Below, one piece after another: positions 1 to 8,383 of a DNA stretch of 12,117 nucleotides. Origin of the DNA: Caldithrix sp. Lineage in GTDB: Bacteria; KSB1; UBA2214; DYKH01. The stretch spans positions 3,410-15,526 of the forward strand of contig DYKH01000120.1 of assembly GCA_020722685.1 (NCBI GenBank), in the 5' to 3' direction. Below the pieces are notes generated by a model. It saw only the letters and a list, made by a program, of their open reading frames with translations, did not search any database and had not been told where the DNA came from. The stretch's first letter is position 1. The number at the start of each line of letters is the position of its first letter. The position numbers and the translations under genes are program-made.

Positions 1-1
1 C

Positions 2-540
2 TTTACTCTGTTGGTGCCGGGAACCGTGGTTATTGTGATCCCTTGCGTGATACTCCGCCCCACAGAGCATGCTTATCCGCTTGAGTGGCGGGTGCCTCAG
101 TATTTGGGTACATTGTTTTTACTCTTAGGGCTGTCGATATATGTGCGCTGTCTTTGCGATTTTATCCTTGCGGGCAGGGGAACTCCGGCACCCATTGATC
201 CCACCAAAGTACCTTGTGGCAAAGGGCCTTTATCGCTTTGTGCGCAACCCCATGTATCTTGGCGTCATCACTACCTTGTTGGGAATTGCCACGATTTTTT
301 CATCCATCCCCTTGTTGACGCATATCGCAGCAGTCTGGGGTGGATTTCATCTGTTCGTTCTGTTCTATGAAGAACCGACTTCGACGAAAGTTCGGGGATG
401 CTTATGAACGCTACTGTGAATCCGTTCATCGCTGGTTGCCGGGAAGCCCGTACAATGAATCACCACGATTCTCGCTCGAGGGCAACGAAGAAATAATGGA
501 GCGCGTCCGCCGGCCGGCCAAAAAATACTCACGATCATAG
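2..540 (+). pseudogene. Isoprenylcysteine/phospholipid methyltransferase family protein, frameshifted, 5' partial
   Basis: This is a membrane methyltransferase of the ICMT/PEMT type, which methylates a lipid or isoprenyl-cysteine-like substrate with SAM. The homology runs through three reading frames. Positions 2 to about 200 give hydrophobic sequence starting FTLLVPGTVV and ending GTPAPIDP. From 201 the frame moves by +1 and continues PKYLVAKGLYRFVRNPMYLG, the family's SAM-binding region, up to FYEEP near 377. After a second shift near 378 it continues LRRKFGDAYERY...RWLPG, the usual C-terminal signature. The first shift sits in a CCC run (200-202) and fits one extra base; the second fits a 2-base loss or a 1-base gain. 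The last frame runs on to a stop at 540, about 29 codons past the usual family end, so the tail may be junk. The N-terminus lies outside the window. Two independent shifts suggest a true pseudogene, but sequencing error cannot be excluded. Confidence 0.8.
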
Positions 541-561
541 CTCTGAATGGGAGAAGCTACC

Positions 562-2844
562 ATGTTGCTGACAGGCTGCAATTTCTGGAAAAGTTCTGTA
601 CGAGTGCTGACGATAATTACCTGTTGTCTTGCGACCGTAGCCGGCTTTGCCGAAACGATCGCCGTCACCTCGGGATTGACGGATTATCAAGTTTTTCAAC
701 GCAACGAGGCCGACAAGGCTAACACTCAATTCTCCGGGGTGTGTACCTTGAGTGGCTCCGGCAAGCTGCACGCGCGCGTAGTTGCCATGCAAACCGGCGT
801 GACCGTGCTCGACTGGCAAGAGGTGGGCACTTTCCAAAAAGGCAAGTTCCAAGCTTCCATCAAAGAAATTCCGGTCGGAGGTCCCTACGACATTGAGATC
901 GCTTTTGGCGATCCCCATAAACTGTCTGTCGACAAGATACGGTTTCACAACATTCTGGTCGGCGACCTTTGGCTCCTTGCCGGCCAATCCAATATGCAGG
1001 GCGTGGGTGATCTGGCAAGCGCCGAAGAACCAAGCATTCGGGTCAACAGCTATGGCTATGACGAACAATGGCACATCGCTTCCGAGCCCTTGCACTGGCT
1101 ATTGGATTCTATTGATCCGGTACATCATTTGGGATTAGAGGGTAAGCGCTTGGAGGAGGGTCGAATTGCGGCTAAGAAGGGAGCGGTGGTCGGCGCCGGA
1201 CTTGGACTTCCCTTTGCGAAAGAAATGGAGCGCGCCACTGGTGTCCCCGTCGGGTTGGTGCCGTGCGCTCATGGTGGTACTTCTATGGAGCAATGGGATC
1301 CGGCGAAAAAAGAGCAAGGAGGCGGTTCGCTCTACGGCTCCATGTACCGTCGGTTTGTGGCCACCGGCTCGAAGGTTAAGGGGGTGCTTTGGTATCAAGG
1401 CGAATCGGATGCCAGTAAACAAGCAGCGCCGCTTTTCCATGATAAATTCACTCAGTTTGTCGCATCGGTGCGCAAAGATTTTCAAGCTCCCAATTTGCCT
1501 TTCTATTTCGTCCAAATCGGCCGATTTGTGGTGAGAGATGAAAACCCATATTGGAACGTTATTCGCGAGCAACAGCGGCTGTGCAGCATGGAGATACCCA
1601 ACTGTCGCATGGTCACTGCCATCGATTTGGATTTGGACGATCTGATTCATGTCAGCACCGATGGGCTAAAGAGACTTGGCAAACGTCTGGCGAACATTGC
1701 CTGCAAGGATTTGTTCGGTCATACAGATTTGCAATACGGCCCGCAATTGGAGCAGATTGTGCCGGTGCCGTTTCGGGTACCGAAATATCGCATCAGCTTC
1801 ACGGGAGTGAACAGAAGGCTGCAGGCCGATGGCAGGGTGAGCGGATTCTCTATTCGCGACGCCAATGAGAAAGACTTGAGAATCATCTATAAAGCGATGC
1901 TGGCCGAAGACGGACAGGGGATCGACCTTTATTTCCGTGAGCTGCCGGCGCCCGGCGCGGCCCTGTGGTACGGCTATGGGTTCGACCCCTATTGCAATGT
2001 GGTGGACGGTCGCGACATGGCTCTACCAGCCTTTGGCCCGATCTATCTGGACAATATCGGCTACGATGCGTTCATCCAGCTTGCCAAAGAGGATGTCCGT
2101 AATCCTTTTTTACGTAGCCTGTTGCCGCAAGCCTTTTCTTTCGCCGCCAAAAATTCGCAGCGTAGCGCGGAATTGTTGACGCTGGTACAAAAAGTCGTCG
2201 AGGGAACCAAACCTGCGCTCCGCGCTGAGCTTTACCCCTTCTTGTTCGCATTGGGTGATTTCTCCTATTGGGATGGCTGGATAGAGACGGCGCGCTCTGC
2301 ATCCTTGGATGAACGCAAGCTCCTGGTCACCGGTTTTAGCCACGCTTCGATCTTTCCATCTCTGTCATGCAGATTCGTGACTGAATGGCAAGTTGTCGGG
2401 CCTTTCGACAACGCCAACGATCAAGGCTTTGACAAAATCTTCGGCCCTGAAAAAGGTTCGAGCAATCCGCCGTTTGCGAACGGCTTGGGCGAGCAGGTGG
2501 ATTGGCAGGCCGCTACCGCTGATGACAAGGGCTATTTGGACTTTACCAAGTGCTTTCAAGCGACGCAGGACGTTGTAGCGTATGCTCTGGCCAAAGTCGA
2601 TGCCAAGAGCGCTGTAGAGGTCCCCATTCTGCTGGGTAGTGATGATGCTGCGGCAGTGTGGATCAACGGCAAGCAAGTTCACCGGCAACATCTTCATCGC
2701 AGTCCGCGCCCGGCGCAAGATTTGATCATAGCAAAGCTGCAACAGGGCGTGAACGATATTTTGATCAAGGTCGATCAGACCGGCGGTGACTGGGGATTGT
2801 ACCTGCAGTTGGTCGATAAGGATCACTTGCTGGCGTACAGGTAG
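562..2844 (+). CDS. Secreted sialate O-acetylesterase-family SGNH esterase with C-terminal sandwich domain
   Basis: This enzyme likely removes O-acetyl groups from sugars in the periplasm or outside the cell. ATG 562 is preferred over ATG 547 because GGGAGA lies about 7 nt upstream; it gives a 760-residue protein with a signal peptide (hydrophobic VLTIITCCLATVAGFA, residues about 19-34). Numbering from 562, the SGNH core shows block I GDLWLLAGQSNMQG with nucleophile Ser143, then CAHGGTSMEQWDP, WYQGESDA, and DLIHVSTDGLKRLGKRLA with the likely catalytic Asp360/His363. The segment ending WYGYGFDPYCNVV (near residue 470) is the typical end of this family's catalytic unit. About 290 further residues follow. 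The last 155 (WQVVGPFDN..., GSDDAAAVWINGKQVH..., GVNDILIKVDQ) resemble a galactose-binding or GH2-like beta-sandwich that could bind carbohydrate. The protein is longer than usual for the family because of this tail. It is followed 161 bp later by a GH127 gene on the same strand, suggesting joint action on acetylated arabinose-containing polysaccharide. The substrate is inferred; a sialic acid substrate is not implied. Confidence 0.88.
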   Translation: MLLTGCNFWKSSVRVLTIITCCLATVAGFAETIAVTSGLTDYQVFQRNEADKANTQFSGVCTLSGSGKLHARVVAMQTGVTVLDWQEVGTFQKGKFQASIKEIPVGGPYDIEIAFGDPHKLSVDKIRFHNILVGDLWLLAGQSNMQGVGDLASAEEPSIRVNSYGYDEQWHIASEPLHWLLDSIDPVHHLGLEGKRLEEGRIAAKKGAVVGAGLGLPFAKEMERATGVPVGLVPCAHGGTSMEQWDPAKKEQGGGSLYGSMYRRFVATGSKVKGVLWYQGESDASKQAAPLFHDKFTQFVASVRKDFQAPNLPFYFVQIGRFVVRDENPYWNVIREQQRLCSMEIPNCRMVTAIDLDLDDLIHVSTDGLKRLGKRLANIACKDLFGHTDLQYGPQLEQIVPVPFRVPKYRISFTGVNRRLQADGRVSGFSIRDANEKDLRIIYKAMLAEDGQGIDLYFRELPAPGAALWYGYGFDPYCNVVDGRDMALPAFGPIYLDNIGYDAFIQLAKEDVRNPFLRSLLPQAFSFAAKNSQRSAELLTLVQKVVEGTKPALRAELYPFLFALGDFSYWDGWIETARSASLDERKLLVTGFSHASIFPSLSCRFVTEWQVVGPFDNANDQGFDKIFGPEKGSSNPPFANGLGEQVDWQAATADDKGYLDFTKCFQATQDVVAYALAKVDAKSAVEVPILLGSDDAAAVWINGKQVHRQHLHRSPRPAQDLIIAKLQQGVNDILIKVDQTGGDWGLYLQLVDKDHLLAYR

Positions 2845-2873
2845 AATTCCCCGAGAAAAAGACGACATTAATG

Positions 2874-2911
2874 CCTGTTCGCACTGTGTAAGTCAGAAAT
2901 CCGCGAACGGG
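2874..2911 (+). repeat. Inverted repeat / hairpin between esterase and GH127 genes
   Basis: CCTGTTCGC (2874-2882) can pair with GCGAACGGG (2903-2911): a 9-bp stem including one G-U pair, with a 20-nt loop. No T-run follows, so it is not a standard intrinsic terminator for the esterase gene. It may stabilise the mRNA end or act in the GH127 leader. Confidence 0.45.
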
Positions 2912-2937
2912 ACATTTGCTGCGGATGATCACGCCTC

Positions 2938-2952
2938 CGGTTTTCAAAACCG
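2938..2952. promoter_or_regulatory. 15-bp palindrome upstream of GH127 gene (possible operator)
   Basis: CGGTTTTCAAAACCG is a perfect palindrome of two 7-bp arms around a central C, 54 bp upstream of the GH127 start. An odd-centred palindrome here could be an operator for a dimeric sugar-responsive repressor. Its role is inferred only from position and symmetry; no regulator gene is in the window. Confidence 0.35.
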
Positions 2953-3005
2953 ATGTCGTAACGAAAAGCATTACAGGAGTCATAATTAGTTAAGAGAGAC
3001 TACCG

Positions 3006-5018
3006 ATGAAAACCCGAAATTACTTCATGCTGTATTTGGCTGCCCTGAGCCTATTCGGCAGCCAGTTTTCAGGAGGGGCTTGGGCTGCGACAAAGAACGC
3101 ACGCCCAGCCAAAGATATGGGCGTCATTTCCACCTCAGCCAGTCCGCACGCCAAGCTGCACGATGTTCCCATCCATGCCGTGACTTTGGGGGATGGTTTT
3201 TGGCAACCCAGGCTACAGGCGAATCAAAGTCGCAGCATACCGGCGCTGTTGAAAGAATTGGAAGATCACGGTGTGGTGGACAATTTTCGCCGTCTTTCCG
3301 GGCACAAAAAGGTCGACCGCCGCGGCTACTTGTTCACCGATTCGGATTTGTTCAAGTGGATGGAGGCGGCAGCGTTCGTCTTGCAATCGAGTAAGGATTC
3401 TCAGCTCAAGGCAACCTTGGATGAAATGATTGATGAAGTTTTGGCTGCCCAAGGCAAGGACGGTTATCTCAACACCTACCATCAGAACGGTCTTGCCGAT
3501 AAGCGCTTTACCAATTTTCGCGACAACCATGAGCTATACTGCCTCGGCCATCTCATTCAGGCGGCGATTGCCTATTACCGCGGCGCAGGTGAGCACAGGT
3601 TATTGGACGCAGCGCGTCGGTATGTCGACTATGTGATGAGCTTGTTTGGCCCCGGCAAACGCCAGTGCTTTCCCGGTCATCCGGAAATCGAGATGGCTTT
3701 GGTGGAGCTTTATCGTACCACCGGCGAGAAAAAGTACCTGGATTTTGCCGACTATTTACTCAACGGCGTCGAGGTCGCCAAGTTAGAGCAAAAGGTCAGC
3801 CAACGAGATTTTGAATATGCCTTTTCCGGTTTGCCATTCAAATCGCGCACCGAGCTGCGCAGCCATTCTGTTCGCGCCATGTATCGCTGCTGCGGTGCGG
3901 CCGATTACTTTATGGAAACAGGCGACCTTGAAACGTGGAGGGTGCTGGAGGCCTTGTGGAAAGACATGAGCCAGTATAAAATGTTTGTTACCGGCGGTGT
4001 CGGCTCACGTTACGAGACAGAGGGATTTGGCCATCCCTACGAGCTGCCCAATGAGCGGGCGTATACCGAGACTTGCGCCGCCATCGGCAGCATCATGTGG
4101 AACTGGCGCATGTTGATGGCGACCGGCGAAGCGCGCTTTGCCGAGCTGATGGAGCGGGCACTGTACAACGGTTTTCTCAGTGGCGTGTCACTGGAGGGTG
4201 ATCACTACTTCTATCGCAATCCTTTGGCTTCTATGGGTGACAACGAGCGCAAGCCTTGGTACGACTGCACCTGCTGTCCGCCAAACGTCGAGAGAATGTT
4301 GGCCTCCTTACCGGGTTACCTGTACAGCACCAGCGCGGAAGGAGTCTGGGTTCACTTCTATCATAGCAGTGAGCTGAACTGGCGTCTGGAGAGCGGAGTC
4401 AATTTGAAATTGAGCCAGCAGACAAAATATCCTTGGGAGAACACGGTAGAAATTAAGGTAGAGCCTGCCAACAAATCCAGCTTCACTTTGTTTTTGCGCA
4501 TTCCAGAATGGGCATCGAAGACGAGCATTACCGTCAACGGCAAGCCGTCGGAGGAATCGCCGTCGCCGGGAAGATATTCTTCTCTCCAGCGAACGTGGAA
4601 AAAGGGCGATCGGGTACGATTAGAGTTCGACATGCCGGTTCAGGCCGTGCGGGCGAACCCGCGTTTGCGCGAAGCATTGGGAAGTGTTGCTCTGCAACGC
4701 GGTCCGATCGTCTACTGTTTGGAAAGTCCTGACTATCAGGATGCGTGCATCTTCGACCTCGTTCTGCCGCTCAATCCGGAAAGGCCGTATCAAGGCTTTA
4801 CCGCCCAATTCTCTCCCGAATTATTGGGTGGTGTCGTAGTTTTGGAAAAGAAGGCACTGGCATATGAGCCGTCACTGGCGGAAATGCCGTTGTACAGTTT
4901 TACCGAGATTCCCCGCCCGTCTCGCCCGGTGACCATGTTAGCCATCCCGTACTATGCTTGGGCGAATCGCGGCAAGTCGCAGATGCAGGTGTGGATTCCG
5001 TGGGTGGAAGAAAAATAG
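3006..5018 (+). CDS. GH127 (DUF1680) beta-L-arabinofuranosidase-like glycoside hydrolase
   Basis: This is a 670-residue secreted glycosidase that probably releases beta-L-arabinofuranose from arabinosylated glycans. The ATG follows a purine-rich AAGAGAG at about 8 nt spacing. Residues 1-28 form a signal peptide (KTRNYFMLYLAALSLFGS...GAWA), so it acts in the periplasm or outside. The N-terminal signature IHAVTLGDGFWQPRL opens an alpha/alpha barrel (about 50-450), then a beta-rich C-terminal part. Residues known in the family reference HypBA1 are all present: Glu339 in YETEGFG fits the acid/base, Glu355 and Cys357 in AYTETCA and Cys423/Cys424 in CTCCPPN fit the Zn site and cysteine nucleophile, with the same 16-residue Glu-to-Glu spacing as the reference. 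Length agrees with the family (about 650). It follows the esterase gene on the same strand and is followed by a terminator at 5129. The family also contains related activities (for example GH146), so exact linkage specificity is unknown. Confidence 0.9.
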   Translation: MKTRNYFMLYLAALSLFGSQFSGGAWAATKNARPAKDMGVISTSASPHAKLHDVPIHAVTLGDGFWQPRLQANQSRSIPALLKELEDHGVVDNFRRLSGHKKVDRRGYLFTDSDLFKWMEAAAFVLQSSKDSQLKATLDEMIDEVLAAQGKDGYLNTYHQNGLADKRFTNFRDNHELYCLGHLIQAAIAYYRGAGEHRLLDAARRYVDYVMSLFGPGKRQCFPGHPEIEMALVELYRTTGEKKYLDFADYLLNGVEVAKLEQKVSQRDFEYAFSGLPFKSRTELRSHSVRAMYRCCGAADYFMETGDLETWRVLEALWKDMSQYKMFVTGGVGSRYETEGFGHPYELPNERAYTETCAAIGSIMWNWRMLMATGEARFAELMERALYNGFLSGVSLEGDHYFYRNPLASMGDNERKPWYDCTCCPPNVERMLASLPGYLYSTSAEGVWVHFYHSSELNWRLESGVNLKLSQQTKYPWENTVEIKVEPANKSSFTLFLRIPEWASKTSITVNGKPSEESPSPGRYSSLQRTWKKGDRVRLEFDMPVQAVRANPRLREALGSVALQRGPIVYCLESPDYQDACIFDLVLPLNPERPYQGFTAQFSPELLGGVVVLEKKALAYEPSLAEMPLYSFTEIPRPSRPVTMLAIPYYAWANRGKSQMQVWIPWVEEK

Positions 5019-5361
5019 AGGTCGGCGTTAATCTTGGGAGAGGGGGCAGGAATAGCTGAATTGACCGGCTTCGCTTAACAGCGCCACAAATTTAGCTCGA
5101 CAACAAGGCAAGCAACTCCTACAAAGCGAAAAGCCTCTTGGCTCGCAAATCAAGAGGCTTTTTCTTGTCCACAGCATGGCAAATTGCCGCCGCCAAAGCT
5201 ATCGCCAATCGACGTTAATGATAGCCAATGTGAAATTAGCCTACCTTCGCACAAATTTGGCGGTTCAATAAATCTTCACAAGCAAGACCGTTTTTCCGGA
5301 GTACTATCGAATGACTGCGCGGAATTGGGAAAGCCGTCGTACTGCTGGAATACGCCGTTTT
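5019..5361. other. Intergenic region between convergent genes
   Basis: No coding signature is seen here. The only structure found is the terminator hairpin at 5129-5163; the stretch from 5170 to 5361 shows nothing recognisable, and the short open frame crossing it on the + strand is antisense to the exporter 3' end. Confidence 0.6.
5129..5163 (+). terminator. Rho-independent terminator shared by convergent genes
   Basis: AAAAGCCTCTTG (5129-5140) pairs perfectly with CAAGAGGCTTTT (5151-5162): a 12-bp stem with a 10-nt loop, followed by T to give TTTTT on the + strand. On the - strand the same stem ends in TTTTC, so it can serve both the GH127 gene (110 bp upstream) and the exporter gene (about 200 bp past its stop on the - strand). 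Confidence 0.88.
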
Positions 5362-7089
5362 CTACTTCGCCGAAGCCGCGCGCTCGACCACCAGATAAAT
5401 GGTTGCCAACTGCGCCGTCACCGTAATTAGATCGCGGGCCAAAGTCCAATAGTCGCGCTCCGGCTTTTCCGGCACAAAAATAGTGTCCCCAACCTCGATA
5501 ATGGTATTCCGGTCCGGCTTCATCCACTCGCCGGTCCTCGCCTTAATGACCCGGATTTTGCTCTTGCGAACGTTCCAGTTGAAGCCGCCGGCTCTTTGGA
5601 CATAGTACCCCATGGTGCGTCCGGGTTCATAAGGAAAAACGCCCGGGTTGACGACCTGTCCGGCAATCTTGACGGTTTTCTCCTGCGGCGGCACAACGAC
5701 CAGGTCTCTATCGCGTAACAGCACATCTTGGCGCTTATCATGGCCCACGAAAAGCGCCACAAAATCCACGCCCATTCTGCCGGTTCGCTCACGGGATTTG
5801 ACTTTGAAATAGTCGCGTTCCTGCTCCGTCATTTCGGGTATGGTCATCTTCTGCAGGCGCTCGAATTCCAAATCACGAATATCCTCGTATGCCCGCCGCA
5901 GTACGTAGGCATTCTGCAAAGACGCTGCCATAGTAAAGCCGCCGGCCCGGGCGATGATTTCCGAGAGATTGACATTATCGCCTTCTATCGCATAAATTCC
6001 AGGATACATCACTTCGCCGATAACCTCGACATTCTGCTTTTTATGGAATTCCGGCTTGCTGCGAACAAAGAGTCTGTCGTCGGGTTTTAAGGGCGTGTCC
6101 AGCGCCTCTTTTAACTGATCCGCGTCTTTCCAATCCAGATGGAACACGGTCCTCTGTACATCTTTAGCATTTTCTGCAAATCGAGCAAGCTCGATTTGAC
6201 TTGAATCAGCGTCGGTGCTAAAACCGTGAGCCAATTCCAAAATGTCCCGGACGCGATCACCTTCGGCATATTCGAATTGGTTCGGCGCCTTTACGGCGCC
6301 ACTGATGGAGACCTGCCGCACGGCCTGCTCCAGGGTGGGAACAAAGATCACGTCTCCGTCAAGCAAATAGGGATTCGCCTCCAGTTCTCCGGTGAGCTGA
6401 TATTTGAGAATATCGGCGCGCAGCATCTGTTTGACTCGGCGATGTACCAGAATATTGCGCATGGAGGCCGACTGGGTTTTTAAGGCGGCTGACTCGTGAA
6501 TCTCCGAAGTTTGTACCGATATGTCTTCTCGTTGCGGCGTTTCTACGCGTACTTGCTTGCTTTCCGACCGCACGTTGATAGGCTTGAGAAATCCACCGCA
6601 CAATTCAATCGCTTCGGATACTCGATTCAAAGCGCTAACAGTCACGATGCCCGGCTTGAACACCGCTCCGCTCACGGTGACTCGAAAGGATCGCAACTGT
6701 GCCAAAGTGATGGTTAATTCGTTGGAAAGGTACTTGGTCCGAATCTTTTGCATTAGCTTGGTCTTTGCCTCCGCTAACGACAAATCTCGCACATCGACGC
6801 TACCAACAGATGGCACTTGCAAGCTACCTTCCGGGCTGACTCTGAGTTGGAGGCTCAACTCGGATGTTCCCGAAATGACGATGTGCAGCACGTCTCCCGG
6901 ACCCAGAATATACTTTTCGGGGTCCACTGCCTGCTCAATGGCCACCGAAGACGGTAGGGCCGTTGTTTCCGGTTTTTGTAGCAGGCTTTGCAGACTTTGC
7001 AAATCCGGGCGAGTCGTGCCGATTTCTTGCGCAGTTGTAACGGCTACGAAACAAAACCAGGCGATGCTTAATAAGAGGCTTTTCTGCAT
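5362..7089 (-). CDS. Polysaccharide export protein, Wza-like, four SLBB domains
   Basis: This is an outer-membrane or periplasm-spanning channel subunit for export of capsular or exopolysaccharide. ATG 7089 has GGAG 8 nt upstream, and gives 575 residues beginning with a signal peptide (QKSLLLSIAWFCFVAVTTAQ); the open frame extends 24 codons further upstream but lacks a comparable start. There is no lipobox cysteine, unlike E. coli Wza. Residues about 57-133 are the Poly_export domain (ILGPGDVLHI...). Four SLBB units follow, each with an xVxGxVxxPG-like opening and a GGF- or HGF-type close: about 135-168, 258-291, 353-386 and 471-504. The end (about 549-569, LARDLITVTAQLATIYLVVE) is a hydrophobic/amphipathic helix that matches the C-terminal membrane-crossing helix of Wza. 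The protein is longer than Wza (about 380) because of extra SLBB units. It is last in the - strand polysaccharide cluster, 129 bp after wecB, with an attenuator-like hairpin in the gap. No co-polymerase/Wzc gene is in the window. Confidence 0.9.
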   Translation of the reverse strand: MQKSLLLSIAWFCFVAVTTAQEIGTTRPDLQSLQSLLQKPETTALPSSVAIEQAVDPEKYILGPGDVLHIVISGTSELSLQLRVSPEGSLQVPSVGSVDVRDLSLAEAKTKLMQKIRTKYLSNELTITLAQLRSFRVTVSGAVFKPGIVTVSALNRVSEAIELCGGFLKPINVRSESKQVRVETPQREDISVQTSEIHESAALKTQSASMRNILVHRRVKQMLRADILKYQLTGELEANPYLLDGDVIFVPTLEQAVRQVSISGAVKAPNQFEYAEGDRVRDILELAHGFSTDADSSQIELARFAENAKDVQRTVFHLDWKDADQLKEALDTPLKPDDRLFVRSKPEFHKKQNVEVIGEVMYPGIYAIEGDNVNLSEIIARAGGFTMAASLQNAYVLRRAYEDIRDLEFERLQKMTIPEMTEQERDYFKVKSRERTGRMGVDFVALFVGHDKRQDVLLRDRDLVVVPPQEKTVKIAGQVVNPGVFPYEPGRTMGYYVQRAGGFNWNVRKSKIRVIKARTGEWMKPDRNTIIEVGDTIFVPEKPERDYWTLARDLITVTAQLATIYLVVERAASAK

Positions 7090-7109
7090 AATTGGTACTC
7101 CAAAGGTCG

Positions 7110-7154
7110 AAAAAGTGGGGCCGCAAAGGCTTTCAGAATGAATGCGGTCCCCAC
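7110..7154 (-). terminator. Intrinsic terminator/attenuator in the wecB-exporter gap
   Basis: On the - strand GTGGGGACCGCA (7154-7143) pairs with TGCGGCCCCAC (7125-7115) except for one bulged A: 11 paired bases with a 17-nt loop, followed at once by TTTTT (7114-7110). It stands 20 bp before the exporter ATG, just ahead of its GGAG. There is no room for a promoter between hairpin and start, so exporter transcription must read through it. That fits an attenuator or a site under antitermination; the regulator is not visible. Confidence 0.72.
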
Positions 7155-7218
7155 GTATCAATCAACAAACAGGAGGAGAATGAGAATTGAAGGGGTTAAG
7201 GTTTCCGTATCGCCGGCG

Positions 7219-8343
7219 TCACGCGGATTTCTCCAGCACGTGGAGAATTCGTTGGGCGGCCAGACCATCCCAAAAAGGGGGAATTTGGTGCGAATTTGTT
7301 TGGCCGTTCATCGCACGTCGCGCGGCGTCGATGATCGCTTCCGTATTGATGCTGACCAGTCGATTGGTTCCCAATTGGATGGTAATCGGTCGCTCGGTGT
7401 TTTCGCGCAACGTCAAGCAAGGAATGCCCAAATAGGTCGTCTCTTCTTGTATCCCACCCGAGTCGGTCAACACGAGCTTTGCCTTGCTCATCAGACGCAG
7501 GAAGGGCAAGTAGCCGAGCGGCTCGATCGTGCGCAAATGTCTCATTGCAGCGATCTTTTGTGCAAAGCCGAGTTGGGCGATCATTTTGCGCGTGCGCGGA
7601 TGGACTGGGAAGATGACGGGCAATTCTTCTTGAAGGATTTCTAAAGCACTCAATATGTGATTGAATTGCGCCGCGTTGTCAACATTAGATGGCCGGTGCA
7701 ACGTCACCAGAACATAGTTCTTCGGCTGCAAATCCAGATCCATCAAGATGTGAGAGGCAGCGGCTTTCGGCAAATGCTGGTTCAGTGAATCGATCATGAC
7801 ATTGCCGACCAAGTGAATCTTTTCTTGGGGCACGCCTTCCCGACGAAGATTGTCGATACCGCTCTGCTCTGTCACGAAGAGCAGATCAGAAATGGAATCG
7901 GTCAATACTCGATTGATCTCCTCCGGCATCGTCCGATCGAAGCTTCTTAGACCGGCTTCCACATGGGCGATGGGCACATGCAATTTCGCCGCGACCAAGG
8001 CTGCGGCCAAAGTCGAGTTCACGTCGCCGACCACTAATACCCAATCCGGCCTTTCCTCCAACAGTACTTTCTCCAACCCCAACATGACCGCGGCGGTTTG
8101 TTCGGCATGGGAACCGGAGCCCACGCCCAAGTATAAATCCGGCTCCGGCAGCTCCAAATCGACAAAAAACGTTTTCGACATTTTTTCGTCATAGTGCTGC
8201 CCGGTGTGGACCAACAGCGGTGCAAATGCGTCCGAATTCATCATCAGCCGCTGTATGGGCGCGACCTTCATAAAGTTCGGTCTCGCCCCGACGATGTTGA
8301 CGACCTTGAGCCTCTCCCCGCGATGATACTCTTCAGCCTGCAA
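7219..8343 (-). CDS. wecB: UDP-N-acetylglucosamine 2-epimerase (non-hydrolysing)
   Basis: This cytoplasmic enzyme interconverts UDP-GlcNAc and UDP-ManNAc, giving a precursor for surface polysaccharide. It has 374 residues, the normal family length. Family motifs are in order: VGARPNFMKVAPI (18-30), HTGQHYDEKMS (46-56), GDVNSTLA with Asp107, HVEAGLRSFDRTMPEEINR with Glu129 and Glu142, TLHRPSNVD with His216, TDSGGIQEE (293-301) and RENTERPIT. The Asp, two Glu and His correspond to the catalytic set known from E. coli WecB. The only start codon before the conserved N-terminus is TTG 8343, with AAGGAGA about 11 nt upstream; it leaves 11 residues before the usual LKVVNIVGARP start. It follows rmlB after 80 bp that contain a 10-bp tandem repeat. 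No UDP-ManNAc dehydrogenase (wecC) is in the window, so the fate of the sugar is open. Confidence 0.93.
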   Translation of the reverse strand: MQAEEYHRGERLKVVNIVGARPNFMKVAPIQRLMMNSDAFAPLLVHTGQHYDEKMSKTFFVDLELPEPDLYLGVGSGSHAEQTAAVMLGLEKVLLEERPDWVLVVGDVNSTLAAALVAAKLHVPIAHVEAGLRSFDRTMPEEINRVLTDSISDLLFVTEQSGIDNLRREGVPQEKIHLVGNVMIDSLNQHLPKAAASHILMDLDLQPKNYVLVTLHRPSNVDNAAQFNHILSALEILQEELPVIFPVHPRTRKMIAQLGFAQKIAAMRHLRTIEPLGYLPFLRLMSKAKLVLTDSGGIQEETTYLGIPCLTLRENTERPITIQLGTNRLVSINTEAIIDAARRAMNGQTNSHQIPPFWDGLAAQRILHVLEKSA

Positions 8344-8383
8344 TTAGATTCTGATCTCCTTCATCGTCTTTGCCTACCCCGAA

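Noticed and set aside
535..1095. Long antisense open frame opposite the esterase gene
   Set aside because: It lies fully opposite conserved SGNH-esterase coding sequence, shows no family motif, and is a shadow. The same applies to antisense frames at 1135-1650, 2365-2868, 6521-7141, 7138-7644 and 9066-9635.
2907..2990. Selenocysteine tRNA, suggested by the TTTCAAA loop in the palindrome at 2938-2952
   Set aside because: A TCA anticodon in a hairpin is present, but no long D-stem, no T-arm (GGTTCGA) and no matching acceptor strands are found around it.
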